Assembly (NCBI RefSeq): GCF_017377775.1 | Contig: NZ_JAFVLN010000027.1 | Location: 1-64,000, forward strand | Length of the DNA stretch: 64,000 nucleotides | DNA from: Streptomyces sp. VRA16 Mangrove soil | GTDB taxonomy: Bacteria > Actinomycetota > Actinomycetes > Streptomycetales > Streptomycetaceae | Direction: 5' to 3' | Program-made: the position numbers and the translations under genes | Shown here: piece after piece, positions 59,930 to 64,000 of the stretch | Layout of the letters: the number at the start of each line of letters is the position of its first letter | Numbering within the stretch: the stretch's first letter is position 1 | The notes under the pieces: model-generated | The model's database searches: none | The model's input: the letters and a program-made list of their open reading frames with translations, nothing else | Told to the model about the DNA's origin: nothing

Positions 59930-60499
59930 ATGGACGTGGTGGACAGTTGGTCCCGTGTGATGGGTCTTCTCAGGGAGTGCGCTCCGGCCGACCACGCGGA
60001 GCTGCCGGGGCCGGCCACGGAGGAGATGCTCGCGGCCGCCGAGGAGCGGATGGGCGTCGCGCTGCACCCGGACCTGCGCGCGTGGCTGCTGCTCAACAAC
60101 CTGGATCTTCCCGAGAAGGACCGGGACGACGACGTGCAGTGCTGCGGTTTCGACGGCTTCCCGGACGAAGGCAGCTTCTACCTGGGCGTCACGGCGATGG
60201 AGCGGCTCTACGCGAACCGCTCCGTGTCCGGCGGGATCGACCCTCCGGACCGGCCGGAGCATCCGTTCTGGCGCAACGAGTGGATTCCGTTCCTGTCGGA
60301 CCAGGACGGCTGGATGGGCAAGTTCGTCGACGTGCGGGACGGGCGGGTCGGCAGATGGTTCGTGGGTGAGATCACGGTCACGGGCGAACACGCGTCGCTG
60401 GCCGACTACTTCGACTCGGTCGCGCGGACGCTGACGAAGGTCGCCGAGGGGACGCATCCGACCTGCTCGGCCGTCGAGGGGCGGCTCCGCTGGACCTGA
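59930..60499 (+). CDS. SMI1/KNR4 family protein
   Basis: This 189-residue protein begins MDVVDSWSRVMGLLRECAPA at the ATG at 59930 with GGAGGGGG 8 bases upstream; a GTG at 59906 is rejected. PGPATEEMLAAAEERMGVAL followed by HPDLRAWLLLNNLDLPEKDR is the typical SMI1_KNR4 (SUKH) beginning, and IPFLSDQDGWMGKFVDVRDG continues the fold. SUKH proteins often serve as immunity proteins for contact-dependent toxins, but no toxin gene is adjacent here and it may be housekeeping. Convergent with the acyl-CoA ligase gene (18-bp gap). Confidence 0.85.
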   Translation: MDVVDSWSRVMGLLRECAPADHAELPGPATEEMLAAAEERMGVALHPDLRAWLLLNNLDLPEKDRDDDVQCCGFDGFPDEGSFYLGVTAMERLYANRSVSGGIDPPDRPEHPFWRNEWIPFLSDQDGWMGKFVDVRDGRVGRWFVGEITVTGEHASLADYFDSVARTLTKVAEGTHPTCSAVEGRLRWT

Positions 60500-60517
60500 G
60501 GCCGGGTCCGGGAGGGG

Positions 60518-62050
60518 TCACCCCGAGAAGCGCTCCCGCAGCTTGTACTTGAGGACCTTGCGGAGGGTGTCGTTGCGCGGGAGGGCGTCCACGATCTCCA
60601 GCTGTTCCGGCAGCTTGAACGTCGACAGGCCCTGGTCGCGCAGGTAGGAGGTGGCCGCGGAGAGCGTCAACTCCGCTGCCCCAGGGCGCAGTTCGAGCAC
60701 CGCGCACACCCGCTCCCCGCGCTCCGCGTCCGGCAGGCCGATCACCGCCGCGTCCTGGACCGCGGGGTGTTCGTGCAGCAGGTCCTCGATCTCCTTCGCG
60801 GAGATGTTCTCGCCCTTGCGGATGATGATGTCCTTCGCGCGGCCGGTGAGGACCAGATGGCCGGTGGGGCGTACGTGGCCGAGGTCGCCGGTGATCAGGA
60901 AGCCGTCGGCGTCGAAGGCCTCCGCCGTCTGGCGCGGGTCCAGATACCCCTGGCAGACGGCCTCGCCGCGCAGCCGGACCTCGCCGTCGGTGTCCGCGGG
61001 AAGCTGCTTGCCGTCGGCGTCGACGATCCTGATCTCCATGCCCCGCGGCGGTCGGCCCTCCGTCGTCGCCAGGTTCTCCGCGGTGTCGTCGGGGGCGCCC
61101 ATCGTGATCATCGGGACCTCGGACATGCCGTAGCCGTGGGTGAGCTGGACGCCCATCTCGCGGACCACGGCGTGGTAGACCTCCGGGGGCTTCGGGGCGC
61201 CGCCGCCCGCGAGCAGCCGCAGCGTCGGGATCACCTTCCGGCCCGGGTCCTTGCGCTGCTCGGCCAGGAACATGGAGTAGAACGCCGTGGAGCCGCCCGC
61301 CACCGTCACCCCGTGCCGCCGGTACTCGTCGAGGGCCTCCGGCAGGGCGAAGTGCTCGAACATCACCGCGGGGAAGCCGTACAGGAGCAGCATCACCGTG
61401 TAGTCGGGGCCCGCTATGTGCGCGTAGGGGAAGGCCATCGAGCCGACGTCCGACGACGACAGGTGCAGGGCGTGGGCCAGGCAGGAGCCGCCCGCGATGA
61501 GTGAACGGTCCGTGTGCAGCACGCCCTTGGGGTCGGACGTGGTGCCCGAGGTCCAGTAGATCCAGCGCACCGAGGTGCCGTCGGAGGGCGGCGCGGGCAG
61601 GACGGACGGATCGGCATCGGGCAGGTCCTCGTACGCCTCGAAGACACCCTTCGCGCCGAGTCGGCGGGCCATCTCCGTGTGGTCGAAGCCGCGCCAGACC
61701 CCCGGCGTCGCGAAGAACTCCGCCTTCGACTCGCGCAGCGCGAAGCCGACCTCGCGGTCCCGGTAGAACGGGATGACCGGGCTCTGCACCGCGCCCAGGC
61801 GGGCCAGCGCGAAGGTGAGCAGCGCCGTCTCGATACGGGTGGGCAGCTGCCAGGCCACCACCGTCCCCGGCCGCACCCCCCGCTCGTACAGGCCCGCCGC
61901 CACCCGCTCGGCGCGGTCGCGCAACGCGCCGAAGGTGAGGGCCCGTTCGCCCTGGAGCAGGACCGGGCGGTCGGGGGTGAGGGCGGCTCGGCGTTCGACC
62001 AGTTCCCAGAGCGTGCGGGACGCGCCCAGGGCGTGTGCGGTGTCCGTCAT
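60518..62050 (-). CDS. AMP-forming acyl-CoA ligase
   Basis: This 510-residue ANL-family ligase has A3 motif IYWTSGTTSDPKGVLHTD, A5 GYGMSEVPMITMG, A7 GFLITGDLGHV, A8 GRAKDIIIRKGENIS, and C-terminal Lys in RNDTLRKVLKYKLRE. It resembles cyclohexanecarboxylate/medium-chain ligases. The ATG at 62050 is the only good start. It is divergent from the amidohydrolase gene across 135 bp with two matching operators. With the amidohydrolase and acyl-CoA dehydrogenase it probably forms a regulated catabolic unit for an alicyclic or aromatic acid. Confidence 0.92.
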   Translation of the reverse strand: MTDTAHALGASRTLWELVERRAALTPDRPVLLQGERALTFGALRDRAERVAAGLYERGVRPGTVVAWQLPTRIETALLTFALARLGAVQSPVIPFYRDREVGFALRESKAEFFATPGVWRGFDHTEMARRLGAKGVFEAYEDLPDADPSVLPAPPSDGTSVRWIYWTSGTTSDPKGVLHTDRSLIAGGSCLAHALHLSSSDVGSMAFPYAHIAGPDYTVMLLLYGFPAVMFEHFALPEALDEYRRHGVTVAGGSTAFYSMFLAEQRKDPGRKVIPTLRLLAGGGAPKPPEVYHAVVREMGVQLTHGYGMSEVPMITMGAPDDTAENLATTEGRPPRGMEIRIVDADGKQLPADTDGEVRLRGEAVCQGYLDPRQTAEAFDADGFLITGDLGHVRPTGHLVLTGRAKDIIIRKGENISAKEIEDLLHEHPAVQDAAVIGLPDAERGERVCAVLELRPGAAELTLSAATSYLRDQGLSTFKLPEQLEIVDALPRNDTLRKVLKYKLRERFSG

Positions 62051-62077
62051 CCTCGACCCCTCGACCCAGTCGGTGAA

Positions 62078-62172
62078 CTGACGATGCGTCAGATGTGTAC
62101 GAGAGCGTAAGCCCGGACTTCTTGTCGGTCCAGAGGTGCGCGGCTAGCCTGCAATCTGACGGGTCATCAGAT
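62078..62172. promoter_or_regulatory. Two copies of the CTGACG-N3-CRTCAG operator in the divergent promoter
   Basis: CTGACGATGCGTCAG (62078-62092, perfect dyad) lies near the ligase gene. ATCTGACGGGTCATCAGAT (62154-62172, arms ATCTGA/TCAGAT) overlaps the predicted start of the amidohydrolase transcript. The half-sites CTGACG and CRTCAG are shared, so one regulator should bind both. Its gene is not in the window. Confidence 0.7.
62122..62150 (+). promoter_or_regulatory. Amidohydrolase promoter
   Basis: TTGTCG (62122-62127), 17-bp spacer, TAGCCT (62145-62150). Predicted start near 62157, inside the second operator, so repressor binding would block initiation. Confidence 0.6.
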
Positions 62173-62185
62173 CTGAGGGGTACTC

Positions 62186-63379
62186 ATGACGGAACTGCCG
62201 CGCATCGTCAGCGTCGACGACCATGTGATCGAACCGGCCCATCTCTTCGAGACCTGGCTGCCGGCCAAGTACCGGGACAGGGGGCCCAGGCCGCTGACGG
62301 CCGGGATCGGTGAACTCGCCTACGTGGGCGGCAAGTACCAGATCACGATGGACCCGGACGGGCCGCCGACCGACTGGTGGATCTACGAGGACCTGAAGTT
62401 CCCGTACAAGCGCAACATCGCCGCCGTCGGCTTCGACCGGGACGACATGACCCTGGAGGGGATCACCCGGGAGGAGATGCGGCGCGGCTGCTGGGATCCC
62501 AAGGCGCGCCTGGACGACATGGACCTCAACCACGTCGAGGCGTCGCTCTGCTTCCCGACCTTCCCCCGGTTCTGCGGGCAGACGTTCGCCGAGGCGCACG
62601 ACAAGGAGGTGGCCCTGGCCTGCGTGCGCGCCTACAACGACTGGATGGTCGACGAGTGGTGCGGCGACAGCGGCGGCCGGCTGATCCCGCTGTGCATCAT
62701 CCCGCTGTGGGACGTCGAACTCGCCGTCGCCGAGATCCGGCGCAACGCCGCGCGCGGGGTGAAGGCGGTGACCTTCTCCGAGATCCCGACCTACCTCGGC
62801 CTGCCGTCGATCCACTCCGGGTACTGGGACCCGTTCTTCGCGGTCTGCCAGGAGACCGGGACCGTCGTCAACATGCACATCGGCAGCAGCTCCCAGATGC
62901 CCGCCGCGTCCCCCGACGCCCCGCCCGCCGTCCAGGCCTCGCTCAGCTTCAACAACGCGATGGCCTCGATGATGGACTTCCTCTTCAGCGGCGTCCTCGT
63001 GAAGTTCCCGCGGCTCAAACTCGCGTACAGCGAAGGCCAGATGGGCTGGATCCCGTACGCCCTCGAACGCGCCGACGACGTGTGGGAGGAGCACCGCGCC
63101 TGGGGCGGCGTCCGCGACCTGATCCCCGAGCCGCCGTCCACGTACTACTACCGGCAGATGTTCTGCTGCTTCTTCCGCGACAAGCACGGGGTGGCCTCGC
63201 TCGACGTCGTCGGGCGTGACAACGCCACCTTCGAGACCGACTACCCGCACGTCGACTCGACCTTCCCGAACACCAAGGAGGTCGCCCTCGACCATGTGAA
63301 GGGCCTCGACGACGAGACGGTCTACAAGCTGATGCGCGGCAACGCCATCCGCATGCTCGATCTCGACCTCGACAAGTAG
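62186..63379 (+). CDS. Amidohydrolase family 2 protein
   Basis: This 397-residue metal-dependent hydrolase/decarboxylase belongs to the ACMSD-like group. The N-terminal D-x-H reads IVSVDDHVIEPAHLFE (Asp/His metal ligands), middle His in VVNMHIGSSSQM, and final Asp in NATFETDYPHVDSTF. The ATG at 62186 follows GAGGGG. Members of this group act as decarboxylases or hydrolases on aromatic/alicyclic acids. The acyl-CoA dehydrogenase gene starts 10 bp later, so both are co-transcribed. Substrate unknown. Confidence 0.92.
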   Translation: MTELPRIVSVDDHVIEPAHLFETWLPAKYRDRGPRPLTAGIGELAYVGGKYQITMDPDGPPTDWWIYEDLKFPYKRNIAAVGFDRDDMTLEGITREEMRRGCWDPKARLDDMDLNHVEASLCFPTFPRFCGQTFAEAHDKEVALACVRAYNDWMVDEWCGDSGGRLIPLCIIPLWDVELAVAEIRRNAARGVKAVTFSEIPTYLGLPSIHSGYWDPFFAVCQETGTVVNMHIGSSSQMPAASPDAPPAVQASLSFNNAMASMMDFLFSGVLVKFPRLKLAYSEGQMGWIPYALERADDVWEEHRAWGGVRDLIPEPPSTYYYRQMFCCFFRDKHGVASLDVVGRDNATFETDYPHVDSTFPNTKEVALDHVKGLDDETVYKLMRGNAIRMLDLDLDK

Positions 63380-63389
63380 GCCCGGCCCC

Positions 63390-64000
63390 ATGGACCTCAC
63401 GTACACCGAGGAGGAAGAGGCGTTCCGGGCGCGGCTGCGGGAGTGGCTGGGCGGGGTGCTGCCCCAGCTGCCGCCGAAGCCGTCGCCGGGGGACTGGCCG
63501 GGGCGCCGCGCCTACGACACGGGCTGGCAGCGCAGGCTGTACGACGCCGGGTACGGGGACGTGCACTGGGACGCCTCGCCGACCACCCGGCTGATCTTCC
63601 TGGAGGAGACCGAGAAGGCCGGCGCCCCGTACGTGGGCGCGAACTTCGTGGGGCTGCTGCACGCCGGGCCGACCATCGCCGCCGAGGGCAGCCCGGCACA
63701 GCGCGAGCGCTGGCTGCCGCCGGTGCTGCGCGGCGACGAGGTGTGGTGCCAGGGGTTCAGCGAGCCCGACGCGGGATCCGACCTCGCCGCCCTCCGCACG
63801 CGGGCCGTGCGCGACGGCGACGCCTACGTGATCAGCGGCTCCAAGATCTGGACCTCGCACGCCGAGGTCGCCGACTGGTGCGAGCTGCTCGTGCGCACCG
63901 ACCCCGCCGCCCCCTCCAAGCACCGCGGCATCACCTGGCTCGCCCTGCCGATGGACGCGCCCGGCATCACGGTCCGCCCGCTGCGCACCCTCGCCGGGTC
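63390..64000 (+). CDS. Acyl-CoA dehydrogenase, 5' part (runs off window)
   Basis: The ATG at 63390 opens a frame that remains open to the window end (203 codons shown). MDLTYTEEEEAFRARLREWL, LIFLEETEKAGAPYVGANFV, GLLHAGPTIAAEGSPAQRER and GFSEPDAGSDLAALRTRAVR are clear acyl-CoA dehydrogenase N-terminal and FAD-domain blocks. The usual motif W-P-x-E-x-GGRG before the LIF helix is missing: the sequence goes VHWDASPTTRLIFLEE, as if about eight residues were deleted. It follows the amidohydrolase stop by 10 bp, in the same operon. Confidence 0.9.
   Translation, partial: MDLTYTEEEEAFRARLREWLGGVLPQLPPKPSPGDWPGRRAYDTGWQRRLYDAGYGDVHWDASPTTRLIFLEETEKAGAPYVGANFVGLLHAGPTIAAEGSPAQRERWLPPVLRGDEVWCQGFSEPDAGSDLAALRTRAVRDGDAYVISGSKIWTSHAEVADWCELLVRTDPAAPSKHRGITWLALPMDAPGITVRPLRTLAG

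Overview
The window looks like chromosomal core DNA from a Streptomyces species. G+C is very high, third codon positions are almost always G or C, GTG and TTG starts are common, start/stop overlaps of the ATGA and GTGA type are frequent, and there is a complete conservon (cvnA-B-C-D plus P450). As I recall it, the gene order serC, acyl-CoA/4-coumarate-CoA ligase cluster, citrate-synthase-like, pdxH, nagS (SIS protein), dmdR1, SCO4402-like, purU, sigma factor and anti-sigma antagonist parallels roughly SCO4366-SCO4410 of S. coelicolor. I saw no prophage, insertion sequence, CRISPR array, tRNA or rRNA.

Layout. 1-13.4 kb: 3' end of a sacsin/HSP90-like gene, a secreted protein, a CtpE-type P-type ATPase, DUF2530, a purine permease, a ribbon-helix-helix protein, a MarR-MFS pair, thpR, a 29-residue membrane peptide, an aldo/keto reductase, an SGNH hydrolase and a membrane-anchored propeller protein. 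13.4-20.6 kb: a repeat-rich 3' region, serC, then the conservon read leftward (cvnA, cvnB, cvnC, cvnD and two P450s). The first P450 has lost the ExxR motif, as in CYP157. 20.8-27.4 kb: a large FAD/Fe-S D-lactate dehydrogenase-like protein, a LysR/EamA divergent pair, an HExxH protein and a pterin dehydratase-VOC fusion. 27.7-37.9 kb: an eight-gene operon (TIGR03084, AtuA, biotin-dependent carboxylase beta and alpha, acyl-CoA dehydrogenase, acyl-CoA ligase, enoyl-CoA hydratase, TetR) that looks like a catabolic module for a branched or isoprenoid acid.

38-46.3 kb: citrate-synthase-like and pdxH (divergent), an alpha/beta hydrolase, the iron regulator dmdR1 divergent from the aminosugar gene nagS with a DasR-type operator, a PAS-PAS-GAF protein, a DinB protein, and an orphan promoter with a 12-codon ORF and a long inverted repeat. 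46.3-50 kb: a TetR regulator with a 21-bp operator, an ABC exporter pair and a small prim-pol. 50.3-56.3 kb: a large regulator, a membrane protein with repeated ATQY motifs, a lipoprotein solute-binding protein, an SCO4402-like protein and purU. 56.5-60.5 kb: a sigma factor with a composite anti-sigma protein, a STAS antagonist, an EF-hand protein and an SMI1/KNR4 protein. 60.5-64 kb: an acyl-CoA ligase divergent from an amidohydrolase and an acyl-CoA dehydrogenase, with two copies of one operator between them.

Recurring themes are GGGGAACTGCGCGA-type dispersed repeats that occur only between convergent genes, tandem duplications at gene 3' ends, and several well-formed operators that tie genes to local regulators.
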